A stretch of DNA of 39,041 bases from RGIG9151 sp963635575 (lineage in GTDB: Bacteria > Bacillota > Clostridia > TANB77 > RGIG9151), in the NCBI GenBank assembly GCA_963635575.1, contig CAVHFU010000010.1, positions 1 through 39,041 of the forward strand. Direction: 5' to 3'. Made by a program: the position numbers and the translations under genes. Below the pieces are notes generated by a model. That model was given only the letters and a program-made list of their open reading frames with translations, was not told where the DNA came from and did not search any database. Below are positions 25,286 through 33,521 of the stretch, piece by piece (the first letter of the stretch is position 1; each line of letters opens with the position of its first letter).

Positions 25286-25693
25286 ATGGCTAAAACTTTT
25301 AAATTTGAAGTTGTAACTCCTGAAAAAGTTTTCTATTCTAGCGATGTGGACATGATTATCTTTAATCGTGAAGATGGCGAAATGGGTGTTATGGCTGACC
25401 ATATGCCAATGGTTGTTGCCGTAGATGTCGGGATGCTAAAAATTATAAAAGACGGAATGTATAAGTTTGCGGCGATTAGTGAAGGCTTTATTGAAATAAC
25501 TGCTAAAGGCGTAACAGCCATTGTTGATGCAGCCGAATGGCCTGAGGATATAGATGTTGAAAGAGCCGAAAGATCTAAGAAAATAGCAGAGGATAAGTTA
25601 AAAGAGTATAGAAAAAATAAAGAGATGGAAACTTTATTAAAGCTTTCAATTGTAAGAGCTAATAACAGAATTAAAGTTGCTAAAAACCGCTAG
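25286..25693 (+). CDS. atpC: F-type ATP synthase subunit epsilon
   Basis: Regulatory rotor subunit, 135 residues. The N-terminal beta sandwich has FEVVTPEKVFYSSDVDMI and GEMGVMADHMPMV, and the C-terminal helical pair is rich in Lys and Glu and can fold against or extend along gamma to inhibit ATP hydrolysis. It is the last gene of the operon. No clear terminator follows within the 94 bases before the next gene, although a promoter lies there. Confidence 0.95.
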   Translation: MAKTFKFEVVTPEKVFYSSDVDMIIFNREDGEMGVMADHMPMVVAVDVGMLKIIKDGMYKFAAISEGFIEITAKGVTAIVDAAEWPEDIDVERAERSKKIAEDKLKEYRKNKEMETLLKLSIVRANNRIKVAKNR

Positions 25694-25700
25694 TTTTATG

Positions 25701-25729
25701 TTGAATAGTTAACGAAATTATGATACAAT
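25701..25729 (+). promoter_or_regulatory. Promoter before the 25.8-kb membrane-protein gene
   Basis: TTGAAT (25701-25706), 17-base spacer, TACAAT (25724-25729) with extended TGA. It gives a leader of about 50 bases and defines a unit separate from the atp operon. Confidence 0.7.
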
Positions 25730-25787
25730 TATTATAATTAGATGTGTATGTTACATAGAAACATATATATCGTAGGGGGGAATTAAT

Positions 25788-26174
25788 TTGAAGAAATGTA
25801 TCAAAATATTTAGTTTAGTGATTACTTTAGCAATTATTTTTAGCAATTTATCATTTGCAAGTTCTTTCTCAGACTATGAAAATGTTGAAAATGATAAAAC
25901 GGAAGAAATTGTGGGAACGATTGAAGAAGGTACCAAAAAAGCTGCTAATACAGTAAATAGCTTAGCATATACAGTAGTTGAACAAATAAGTGATAAAAGC
26001 CTTCCAGTATGCGTAATCTTAATACTTTGGGGCTCAATACAATATTTTATCTTAGGTATAAGGAATTTATACAAGAAACGTCAAGGAATGTTACTAATGT
26101 GGGGAGCATTTACGTTCCTAGTTATAGCAAAAATAGTTAATTTTGTATATTGGTTTTTTACTAAAATAGCATAG
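25788..26174 (+). CDS. Small secreted/membrane protein of unknown function (VirB2/TrbC-like topology)
   Basis: 128 residues that I do not recognise as a named family. An N-terminal signal peptide (Lys-rich start, hydrophobic 7-22, likely cleavage after SFA near 25) is followed by an acidic/Lys polar stretch of 45 residues. Two membrane segments (about 73-92 and 102-123) are separated by a short basic loop NLYKKRQG. Signal peptide plus two close helices near the C-terminus is the layout of VirB2/TrbC pilins and similar small membrane proteins, but no residue motif confirms that. It starts with TTG after GTAGGGGGG. It is 30 bases before a CpaE/MinD-like gene and likely co-transcribed with it. 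Confidence 0.7.
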   Translation: MKKCIKIFSLVITLAIIFSNLSFASSFSDYENVENDKTEEIVGTIEEGTKKAANTVNSLAYTVVEQISDKSLPVCVILILWGSIQYFILGIRNLYKKRQGMLLMWGAFTFLVIAKIVNFVYWFFTKIA

Positions 26175-26204
26175 ATATTTTAATTTAAACAGGGTGGTGA
26201 GGAT

Positions 26205-28268
26205 ATGAAAGTTTTATTTGCAATAAGTACTGAAAAAGGTGCTAACCAGATTATTGATTTTTATAAATCTACTTACGGTGAAAAGATTGAGGCAACGAAG
26301 GTATTCTTCTTTAGGGCACTGCTTGAGACACTCCGAAAAAATAAAGACTTTGATAGAATTGTCATTCACGAGGAATTAGAGCCAACAGGTTCTAAAAATC
26401 AAGACGCAATAGATAAATATCTTTTTAATAATTTAGATAAGGTTACTGATGAGGCAGGACGTGCGGACATTATTATTATATGTACTGAACGTAGACAACA
26501 AAATGATAAATTCGTTAAAACTTTATTTAACTTAGGAATTTATAATGTTTTAACCGGGCAGGATAGAACTGTTGGAAAAGTATCTGAACTTATAAACAGA
26601 CCTAGAACTAAAAAAGATGCGAAGATGTTTGTTGATGCAGATTTGACAGAAAATCCGTATGAGGCTGTTGATGCTGTTGATGAAATGGAATTAAGAAACA
26701 CCATAAAATATTTTGAGAAGAATATTTTTAGTGAGGAAAAAATTGTTAACGGATTTGACAGTTTATATGAACAATATAATTTTGAAAAATTAAAACAGAT
26801 TGTACCGTTTTTACCTGAAAAAGCAAGGGACGTATTACAACAAAAATCTAGTAAATATGTTGCACTAATGAGTTATACTCCAGAGAAAAATGGCGGCAAA
26901 AAGCACAGAGATGAACCGGAAAGGGTAAAAGTAGTAGAAGTTCCAGTTTATATAAATAGAGTGGAAAGGATTGAGCAGGAGCCATCTAGGCCGATAGAAA
27001 AAGAGACATCTGCTCCTCAAATAAAGGAAAATGTGTTAGAAAAACCAAAGATTGAAATGCCCAAGGCAGAATCAAAAGTTGAGCCTAAAGTAGAACCTAA
27101 GGTTGAAATACCAAAGGTGGAAATAGTGCCACCGAAGCCAGAACCAAAGGTTGAAGTACCAAAGGTAGAAATAGTAGAACCACCGAAGGTAGAACCGAAG
27201 GTTGAACCTAAAGTTGAGCCAAAGGTTGAAATACCAAAGGTAGAAATAGTAGAACCACCGAAGGTTGAGCCCGTAGTACAACCTAGAGTGGAAGAACCTC
27301 GAATTGTTAGACCGACAGTACCACAACCTGAGGTGACTCAAGCACCTAGGTACCAACCACCAACACGTATGCCATCAGTAGAGCCACAAATTCAAACTGT
27401 AACTCAAGTCATCGAAAAAGAGGTAATACGTGAAGTATCCGAGGCACCAAGGGATTATAAGAAAGTTGTTGCCTTCATCGGTGCACATAAAACCGGTTCT
27501 ACATTCTTAATTACTTCGGTTGCAACTGCACTTTCAAATAAAGGTGTTAAAGTGGCTATTTTAGATTTAACTAAGAATAAAGATACGTATACAATATTTA
27601 CCGGCGATGATGGAGAAGAAAGAGATGTCGCAGGAAATAGCTTAAGTAACCTTGTAATTGGTCAAAATCGTCCGTTAAAAGCAGGAAATATAAGTATATA
27701 CACCGGTGTCCCAAGGACAGATAGAATTCCTAAGTTTGATGTATATAAAGTTATAGAAACAGCAAAAAAAGATAATTCAGTTGTTTTGATTGATTGCGAC
27801 TTTGTAACATCTCAAGAGGTATTTAGATATGTACAAACAATATATGTAGTACAAGATATGGATATATTAAATGTTCTTCCGATAACAATGTTCTTAAAAG
27901 AATTAAAGAGTAACGAAATTGATTTGAGCAAGGTATCTATAATAGTTAATAAACATTTAAAAATGTCTATTAGTGCTACTAAATTGGTTGAGATGTTGAC
28001 ATTCTATGTTAATCCGGAAGTTTCAGTTTTTGAGGAATTATTGCCAAAGAACGTAAGAAGATTTATTGTTCCGTTTGATGAACAAAACTATTTAAGATAT
28101 ATGGAAAATTTATGTTTACGTAAGATGAACTTCTCCGGTTTCTCGGATGAGTTTAAACAAGCGATTGCAATTATTGTTCAAGACATCTTTCCAATCGGTG
28201 GATCTGGACCGATGCATAGACAACAGGCTGAAGATAGTTTTATAAAGAGTATATTTAGAAAAAGGTAA
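26205..28268 (+). CDS. CpaE/MinD-like protein with degenerate P-loop and Pro-Val-Glu repeat linker
   Basis: 687 residues in three parts. Residues 1-140 look like a pseudo-receiver fold (MKVLFAIST... start, ADIIIICTE strand). Residues 235-410 are a low-complexity linker built from PKVE/EIPKVEIVEPP repeats. Residues about 420-675 resemble a MinD/ParA ATPase: VVAFIGAHKTGSTFLITSVATAL, then VAILDL, VVLIDCDFV and a VSIIVNKH strand. At the Walker A position the sequence is HKTGST, so the P-loop lysine of the canonical GKT is a serine. ATP hydrolysis is therefore doubtful. The layout matches CpaE/TadZ polar-localisation proteins of pilus or secretion systems, but no other tad genes are present. GGTGG precedes the ATG. 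Confidence 0.7.
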   Translation: MKVLFAISTEKGANQIIDFYKSTYGEKIEATKVFFFRALLETLRKNKDFDRIVIHEELEPTGSKNQDAIDKYLFNNLDKVTDEAGRADIIIICTERRQQNDKFVKTLFNLGIYNVLTGQDRTVGKVSELINRPRTKKDAKMFVDADLTENPYEAVDAVDEMELRNTIKYFEKNIFSEEKIVNGFDSLYEQYNFEKLKQIVPFLPEKARDVLQQKSSKYVALMSYTPEKNGGKKHRDEPERVKVVEVPVYINRVERIEQEPSRPIEKETSAPQIKENVLEKPKIEMPKAESKVEPKVEPKVEIPKVEIVPPKPEPKVEVPKVEIVEPPKVEPKVEPKVEPKVEIPKVEIVEPPKVEPVVQPRVEEPRIVRPTVPQPEVTQAPRYQPPTRMPSVEPQIQTVTQVIEKEVIREVSEAPRDYKKVVAFIGAHKTGSTFLITSVATALSNKGVKVAILDLTKNKDTYTIFTGDDGEERDVAGNSLSNLVIGQNRPLKAGNISIYTGVPRTDRIPKFDVYKVIETAKKDNSVVLIDCDFVTSQEVFRYVQTIYVVQDMDILNVLPITMFLKELKSNEIDLSKVSIIVNKHLKMSISATKLVEMLTFYVNPEVSVFEELLPKNVRRFIVPFDEQNYLRYMENLCLRKMNFSGFSDEFKQAIAIIVQDIFPIGGSGPMHRQQAEDSFIKSIFRKR
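27096..27271 (+). repeat. In-frame coding repeat in the CpaE-like linker
   Basis: A unit starting CCAAAGGTTGAA recurs at 27144 and 27219 (75 bases, 25 codons apart) with about three mismatches over 53 bases. A more diverged copy lies at 27096. It encodes PKVE-type repeats. Recent tandem duplication makes the linker length likely to vary between strains. Confidence 0.8.
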
Positions 28269-28290
28269 TGTCATATTGATATTACCTTTT
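28260..28290. terminator. Shared bidirectional terminator of two convergent genes
   Basis: 14-bp stem AAAAGGTAATGTCA / TGATATTACCTTTT (one G-U) with loop TAT and A/T-run flanks. The stop codons of both convergent genes lie inside it, only two bases apart. Confidence 0.85.
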
Positions 28291-29110
28291 CTTTTAAATA
28301 ATTTAATATACCGGCATCAGATGTAAAATTAAAAATAAGTTTGTAGGCAAAAAGTTCTTGATACTTTTTGCCGTATTTTTTATTTGCATCATAATCGCCA
28401 TATTTGCCGTCACCAATAATAGGATGACCTATGAAAGCTAAATGTGCACGAATCTGGTGTGTTCTGCCTGTTATAAGTTCTACTTCTACGTAACTTGTTT
28501 CACTGTCTTCAGAGATTACATTATATTTTGTTGTGATTGGCATATAGCCTTCTTTTTTAGTATGGCTTACATATACCAAACTCTTTTTACTGTCTTTAAA
28601 TAAATAATCATTTAGTATTGCACTTTTTTGTTTTAGATGTCCTAGTACTCGACATTTATAGAATTTACGAATTTCTTTGGCTTTTATTTTATCTTCTATG
28701 ATTTTTAGAGATTCTTTATTTTTCGCAAATAACACAATTCCACCAGTGTTCCTGTCTAGTCTGTGGCAAGGATAAACATTTTTTGTGTGAAGATATTTAT
28801 AAACGAGGTCTAAAAGGGAAGAATTATCTGTAGAAGTTAAAACTTCAATTCCTTGCGGTTTATTTACGGCAATTAAGTTACCGTCCTCGAATATTACGTT
28901 TATGATTTCGTCAGGCATATTCCAATAAATATCGATATTATCATCTGAAAGAACGTTTACGTTTTCAGATATTCTCTTCCCGTTTACTTTTATGTCTTTT
29001 TTTCTTAAAAGCTTTTGAAGAGTGGAGTAGGGTATATCTGGATATAAAGTGTTTATTACCTTTAATATTTTTAAGTTATTATGTTTTTTTGAAACTGTAA
29101 AAGTTATCAT
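28271..29110 (-). CDS. RluA-family pseudouridine synthase (RluD-like)
   Basis: Converts uridines in rRNA or tRNA to pseudouridine. It has 279 residues. An N-terminal S4 RNA-binding domain (about 13-60, STLQKLLRKKDIKVNGKRI) is followed by the synthase core with PQGIEVL, the catalytic Asp119 in HRLDRNTGGIVLFAKN, and the RTHQIRAHLAFIGHPIIGDGKYG motif. The S4-plus-core layout fits RluC/RluD; the exact target cannot be read, so no symbol is given. Its gene lies 20 bases after mutS2 on the same strand, so they form a two-gene unit ending in the shared terminator. Confidence 0.9.
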   Translation of the reverse strand: MITFTVSKKHNNLKILKVINTLYPDIPYSTLQKLLRKKDIKVNGKRISENVNVLSDDNIDIYWNMPDEIINVIFEDGNLIAVNKPQGIEVLTSTDNSSLLDLVYKYLHTKNVYPCHRLDRNTGGIVLFAKNKESLKIIEDKIKAKEIRKFYKCRVLGHLKQKSAILNDYLFKDSKKSLVYVSHTKKEGYMPITTKYNVISEDSETSYVEVELITGRTHQIRAHLAFIGHPIIGDGKYGDYDANKKYGKKYQELFAYKLIFNFTSDAGILNYLKEKVISI

Positions 29111-29130
29111 TTTATAACCCCTTTCAGCAG

Positions 29131-31482
29131 TTATTTCAATTCTGCAATTGTAACTCCTAAATCGCCTTCGCCGTAATTACCTAATCGATAGCTTTTTACG
29201 TGTGGGTTGTTTTTTAAGTATTCATGCACAGCCTTACGTAAAATCCCCTCACCCTTTCCATGCACAATTCGTATAGTTGTTAAGTTGGCGATAAGTGCGT
29301 TATTAATGTATTTATCTAATTCGTATAAAGCTTCCTCAACATGCATATGACGCAATGATATTTCAGTGGAAATTTCTTTTGCCTTTATTGCTGAACTTAT
29401 TGATATTTTTACGCTATTAACAGTCGTTTTTTCAGTTTTTACAGGCTTTAATTTGTGTACACTGATTTTAGATTTCATTATACCGGCTTGAATAAATACA
29501 TTTCCATCTTTATCCGGTAGAGATAGTACAGAAGCCTCTTGGTTAAACGAAGGAATATACACAGTCATTCCTACAATTATATCAAATGGTTTATAGTTAT
29601 CTTCATCAGATGTACTGTTTTTATACGTTTTAGATAATTGTTTTTTGATTTTGCTTCTGGCATTGTCTAATTTTTTTGTAACATCTAAGTCTTTGGCTTT
29701 TTTAGCTTCTTTTATTTCACGAATACTTTCTTTAGCTGTTTCTTCAGCAGAGAGGAGTATATCAGTAGCTTCAGCTCGAGCGTTTTCAATTATTTTTGTT
29801 TTATATATTTCAAGCTTTTCTTTGCTCTCGGCAAGTTCTTTTTTTAGTTCTGTAATTTCTTTGAGTTGTCTTGCACTTTCTTCTTTTTCGTACGCAATTT
29901 TTTGCTTATCTTTTTGAAGTTCGGAAATTACGTCTTCAAAGTTTTGCTGCTCATTGGTTATGAAGTTTTTCGCATTATCCAATATTTCTTTTGTTAGTCC
30001 GAGTTTTTCAGAAATTGCGAAAGCATTACTTTTTCCGGGTAATCCGATTATGAGTTTGTATGTTGGATTAAGCGTTTCAACGTTAAATTCACAAGATGCA
30101 TTTTTAACACCTTTTGTTGTTAAGGCATAAGTTTTCAATTCGCTGTAATGTGTACTTGCGACTGTACAAGCACCTTTTTTATATAAATATTCAAGAGTCG
30201 CAATAGCAAGGGCAGAACCTTCAATAGGATCTGTGCCGGAACCAAGTTCATCAACTAGCACTAATGAATTCGCATTAACATTTCTTGTGATTTTTATTAT
30301 GTTTGTCATATGTGAAGAAAATGTGCTTAAGCTTTGTTCTATACTTTGCTCATCACCAATGTCTACGAATACTTTATCAAAAACAGCGATTTCCGATGAT
30401 TCTAGGCAAGGGATAAACAAACCGGAATAGGTCATAAGAGTAAGCAAACCTATTGTTTTTAGTGTTACAGTTTTTCCGCCTGTATTAGGTCCGGTTATTA
30501 TTAATGTTTTAAAATCTTTTCCTAGGTAAACATCAATAGGTACAACTTTGTCTTTCTCTATTAGTGGATGTTTGGCGGATTTTAGATTTACATAGCCGTT
30601 TTGATTTAATTTTGGCATAAATCCGTTCATATCTATTGCAAACTTAGCTTTTGCGAAATAAAAATCAAGTTTTGCTAGACATTTTACAAGATAATTTAGT
30701 TCCGTTGATATTTCTGTTATTTTTTGTGACAATTCAGTTAGTATTTTTTCTGTTTCTATTTTTTCTTGAATATATAATTCGTGGATTTTATTGTTTGCTT
30801 CAACTACGGAAAGTGGCTCGATAAATAGGGTGGAACCAGTAGAAGAAGAATCGTGAACAAGTCCTGGAACATTACTTCTGAATTCCTGTTTTACAGGTAT
30901 AACATATCTGTCGTTTCTAAGTGTTACAATATTTTCTTGAAGATATTTTGAATATGAATTGCCACGTATAATTGAATTTAGTTTTTCTTGTATTTTTGAT
31001 TCTTCGCTTTTTATTTGAGTACGTATTTTAAATAACTCTGAGGAAGCACGGTCAGATATATGGTCTACCGTATCTATTGCGTGGTATATGCTATCTTCAA
31101 TAGATGGATTTGAATATAGATTTTCAAATATTTCTGAAAGTATAGTGAGATTTTCTTCACATTGGCTATAGTATTTTTTTAATGCTTTTGAACCACGCAA
31201 TGTGTCTGCAATGTTTAGCAGTTCTTCTGGAGATAGGACAGAGTTTATTTCAGCACGTTTTATAGCAGTTCGTATGTCGTGAATAGAGGAAAATGCCGGT
31301 GTGCCAAACTGCAATATCATTTTTGTTGCTTCATCCGTTTCAGATAGCCTTTCTTTTATTTCTTCTATTTCAAATGATGGAGAAACTTTCTCACATAATT
31401 CTCTACCATAGGTTGTTGAAGCGAATTCTGTTAATTTAATTATTATTTTGTCAAGTTCGAGTGTTTTAAAATATTTATTCAT
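29131..31482 (-). CDS. mutS2: MutS2 (endonuclease MutS2, ribosome-rescue/recombination factor)
   Basis: 783-residue MutS-family ATPase without the mismatch-recognition domain. It has the core helical/clamp region, then Walker A GPNTGGKT at about 331-338, Walker B LVLVDELGSGTDPIEGSALA, STHYSEL, a long coiled coil (about 510-640) and a C-terminal Smr domain with HGKGEG near residue 740. MutS2 suppresses recombination in some bacteria and splits collided ribosomes in Bacillus. The Smr entry motif, usually LDLRG, is ISLRH here, so nuclease activity by that motif is uncertain. AAAGGAAC precedes the ATG. It is divergent from the next gene. Confidence 0.95.
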   Translation of the reverse strand: MNKYFKTLELDKIIIKLTEFASTTYGRELCEKVSPSFEIEEIKERLSETDEATKMILQFGTPAFSSIHDIRTAIKRAEINSVLSPEELLNIADTLRGSKALKKYYSQCEENLTILSEIFENLYSNPSIEDSIYHAIDTVDHISDRASSELFKIRTQIKSEESKIQEKLNSIIRGNSYSKYLQENIVTLRNDRYVIPVKQEFRSNVPGLVHDSSSTGSTLFIEPLSVVEANNKIHELYIQEKIETEKILTELSQKITEISTELNYLVKCLAKLDFYFAKAKFAIDMNGFMPKLNQNGYVNLKSAKHPLIEKDKVVPIDVYLGKDFKTLIITGPNTGGKTVTLKTIGLLTLMTYSGLFIPCLESSEIAVFDKVFVDIGDEQSIEQSLSTFSSHMTNIIKITRNVNANSLVLVDELGSGTDPIEGSALAIATLEYLYKKGACTVASTHYSELKTYALTTKGVKNASCEFNVETLNPTYKLIIGLPGKSNAFAISEKLGLTKEILDNAKNFITNEQQNFEDVISELQKDKQKIAYEKEESARQLKEITELKKELAESKEKLEIYKTKIIENARAEATDILLSAEETAKESIREIKEAKKAKDLDVTKKLDNARSKIKKQLSKTYKNSTSDEDNYKPFDIIVGMTVYIPSFNQEASVLSLPDKDGNVFIQAGIMKSKISVHKLKPVKTEKTTVNSVKISISSAIKAKEISTEISLRHMHVEEALYELDKYINNALIANLTTIRIVHGKGEGILRKAVHEYLKNNPHVKSYRLGNYGEGDLGVTIAELK

Positions 31483-31556
31483 ATTTAAGTTCCTTTCTTT
31501 AAACTACACAAAAAATTCACAAAAATTATAGAGGAATTTAATGTTAGAACACAGAA

Positions 31557-31585
31557 ATTATATCAAAAGATTGGAATTATAGCAA
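31557..31585 (-). promoter_or_regulatory. Promoter of mutS2 (minus strand)
   Basis: Read on the minus strand: TTGCTA, 17-base spacer, TATAAT with extended TGA, about 75 bases before the mutS2 start. It lies in the 126-base divergent intergenic region. Confidence 0.65.
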
Positions 31586-31608
31586 TAATTCAAAGGAGGA
31601 ATCTGTTA

Positions 31609-33234
31609 ATGGATGAGTTAAATCAAAACGATAATTTAGTAAATGAAGAGGAAATGCCTAAAAAGAAGAGTAAGCTTGGAATGATACTAGGAATAATAGG
31701 CGGGGTAGTAGTCCTTGGAATAGTCATTTTATTAATATGTGTATTTTCATCAGTAAAATACAGATATTTTGGGTTAGTAGGTAATAAATTTGCGACTCTT
31801 ACGAGTTACGTAGAGGATTTTGAAGAGGGCGTGTTTGGCAGAATTTTAAATACTAACTTTAATAATAAACTCACCATTAATACAGAGGTTAATGCTAAGG
31901 TAGAAACTGAGGACAAAGAAATATCTGCTTGGCTTAACGGATTTAATAGTGTCAAGTTAATTGCAAATGAAAATTCAGATATCAAAAATAATTATTTTGA
32001 TTCAGATATAAAAATCGCATTAAATGGAGAGGACTTTATTCTTGCAAATTTACTTAGAAAAGATGATACTTTTTTGGCAAATGTAGATAAAATAACTGAT
32101 GGGTACATATCTGCAGATAATACTAAACTTTCTGAATTATGGCAAAAGATAGGATATGAAGGACCTGAGAAATTTACATCACAAGTAGAATTTATTGAAG
32201 GATTTAAATTCTCAAGGAGTGAAAAAGCAGAATTATATAAAGCATTACTTAGGGTTGGAGATGCTTTTACTAAAGCTTTTGGAAAAGAAGATTTCTCTGA
32301 AGGAAAAGAAACAATTACTTATAATACAAAGTCTATTGATGCAAAATATATTGATTTTAAGATGAACTCTGTTGAAATGAATAATGGCGTAATTCGTGCA
32401 TTAGAACAATTATTAAAAGAAGACAAGGCAATAGACGTTTTGCTAAAATTATCGAATGCTTATGATAATATGTATATTCAAGCAGGTTATGATGTTGAAC
32501 CGTTTACTCGTGATGAATTTGTTGATGCAATTGAGTATATTTTAGAAGAAGTTAAAAAGCTTGAGTTTAGTGAAGAAGACGGAATGATAATAAGGCTTTA
32601 CTATGAAGGAAATTCGATTGTAAAGGCTGAGGTATTTAATATGAATTATACAAGCAGTGTATTAAAGCTTGTAATGATTGATGATGGTAGAGAAAAGTAT
32701 TATGAATATAATAATGGTCTTATGAACTATGTAGATAATGTATATATGGCTGAAAAAGATATTTGGACTCATACTATTGATGTAAATTATATTGATTATG
32801 AGACAGGCGAGTTTTTAGAAGATTATAGTGATACTATTGTTTTAACATTAAATTCTGCACAAAAAGATAACACTAAGTTAGTTATGACTTCGGATAACGG
32901 GAACTTTGAATATGTTTTAGAGGGAATAATTGACGGCAATAAAAAGAATGTTAATTACAGTATGATTGCGTCTGATGAAACATCAACTAATAATATTAAT
33001 ATAAAAGTTGAGATTGTTGAAAAGACAGAATTTGAAGAAAAGAGTGTAGAAAATTCATTTGATACGTCTACTGCTACTGATGAAGAAATTAATGCAAAGA
33101 AAGAACAAGTTCTAAAAAATTGGAATGATTTTTCGAGTAAAAACGAAAATAAAATTAGTCAGTTATATACTGCATTATCTATTTATGTTGGTTCTATGAC
33201 CCAAATGGATGGCGATTACACGGCTAATGAGTAA
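31609..33234 (+). CDS. Membrane-anchored protein of unknown function
   Basis: 541 residues I cannot place in a named family with certainty. A cytoplasmic acidic/Lys N-terminus of about 22 residues is followed by one membrane segment (about 23-46, GMILGIIGGVVVLGIVILLICVF). A large Glu/Asp/Asn-rich exterior domain of nearly 500 residues with alternating beta-strand patterns follows. It has no Cys pairs, LPXTG or catalytic signature. Weakly similar architecture occurs in clostridial DUF-type proteins that sense or coat the envelope. AAAGGAGG precedes the ATG. It is divergent from mutS2 and upstream of rqcP. Confidence 0.75.
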   Translation: MDELNQNDNLVNEEEMPKKKSKLGMILGIIGGVVVLGIVILLICVFSSVKYRYFGLVGNKFATLTSYVEDFEEGVFGRILNTNFNNKLTINTEVNAKVETEDKEISAWLNGFNSVKLIANENSDIKNNYFDSDIKIALNGEDFILANLLRKDDTFLANVDKITDGYISADNTKLSELWQKIGYEGPEKFTSQVEFIEGFKFSRSEKAELYKALLRVGDAFTKAFGKEDFSEGKETITYNTKSIDAKYIDFKMNSVEMNNGVIRALEQLLKEDKAIDVLLKLSNAYDNMYIQAGYDVEPFTRDEFVDAIEYILEEVKKLEFSEEDGMIIRLYYEGNSIVKAEVFNMNYTSSVLKLVMIDDGREKYYEYNNGLMNYVDNVYMAEKDIWTHTIDVNYIDYETGEFLEDYSDTIVLTLNSAQKDNTKLVMTSDNGNFEYVLEGIIDGNKKNVNYSMIASDETSTNNINIKVEIVEKTEFEEKSVENSFDTSTATDEEINAKKEQVLKNWNDFSSKNENKISQLYTALSIYVGSMTQMDGDYTANE

Positions 33235-33241
33235 TTTGTAT

Positions 33242-33257
33242 TGACAATTTATTGTCA
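33242..33257 (+). promoter_or_regulatory. Perfect palindrome before rqcP
   Basis: TGACAAT-TT-ATTGTCA, eight bases after the upstream stop and immediately before the TGGAG ribosome site. A two-base loop is poor for a hairpin, so a dimeric-protein operator is possible. Confidence 0.4.
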
Positions 33258-33271
33258 GAATGGAGTTTTTT

Positions 33272-33517
33272 ATGCGATTAGATAAATTTTTAAAGGTTTC
33301 AAGAGTTATAAAGAGAAGAAGCGTTGCAAATGAAGCTTGTGATTTGGGGCGTGTTAAAATTAATGAAAAAGTGGCTAAAGCTTTTTCGGAGGTTAAGGTT
33401 GGAGATATTATTGAAATTAAGTTTGGGGAAAATTGGGCGAAGTTTGAGGTGCTAAGTTTAACTCAAAGCATAAGAAAAGAAGATGCTGAGAATATGGTTA
33501 AGGTAATTGAGGGGTAG
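33272..33517 (+). CDS. rqcP: RqcP / YabO-family S4 RNA-binding protein
   Basis: 81-residue S4-domain protein matching Bacillus RqcP (YabO), which with RqcH adds Ala tails to stalled nascent chains on 50S subunits. It starts MRLDKFLKVSRVIKRRSVANEACDLGRVKINEKVAKA, nearly the RqcP pattern, followed by VKVGDIIEIKFG. The frame opens at ATG 33260, but that codon precedes and overlaps the TGGAG site. ATG 33272 gives the family start and a 6-base spacing. HSP15 (HslR) is the related alternative. It is 4 bases before rlmD, with its end overlapping the rlmD ribosome site. Confidence 0.9.
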   Translation: MRLDKFLKVSRVIKRRSVANEACDLGRVKINEKVAKAFSEVKVGDIIEIKFGENWAKFEVLSLTQSIRKEDAENMVKVIEG

Positions 33518-33521
33518 AAGA

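Noticed and set aside
27096..27271. Regular repeats as a CRISPR array
   Set aside because: Repeats are in frame, variable in spacing and encode a Pro/Lys/Val/Glu linker; there are no unique spacers or cas genes.
27072..27356. Antisense frame rich in Trp, Tyr and Phe across the CpaE-like linker
   Set aside because: It is the complement of the PKVE repeats; low complexity with no start signals.
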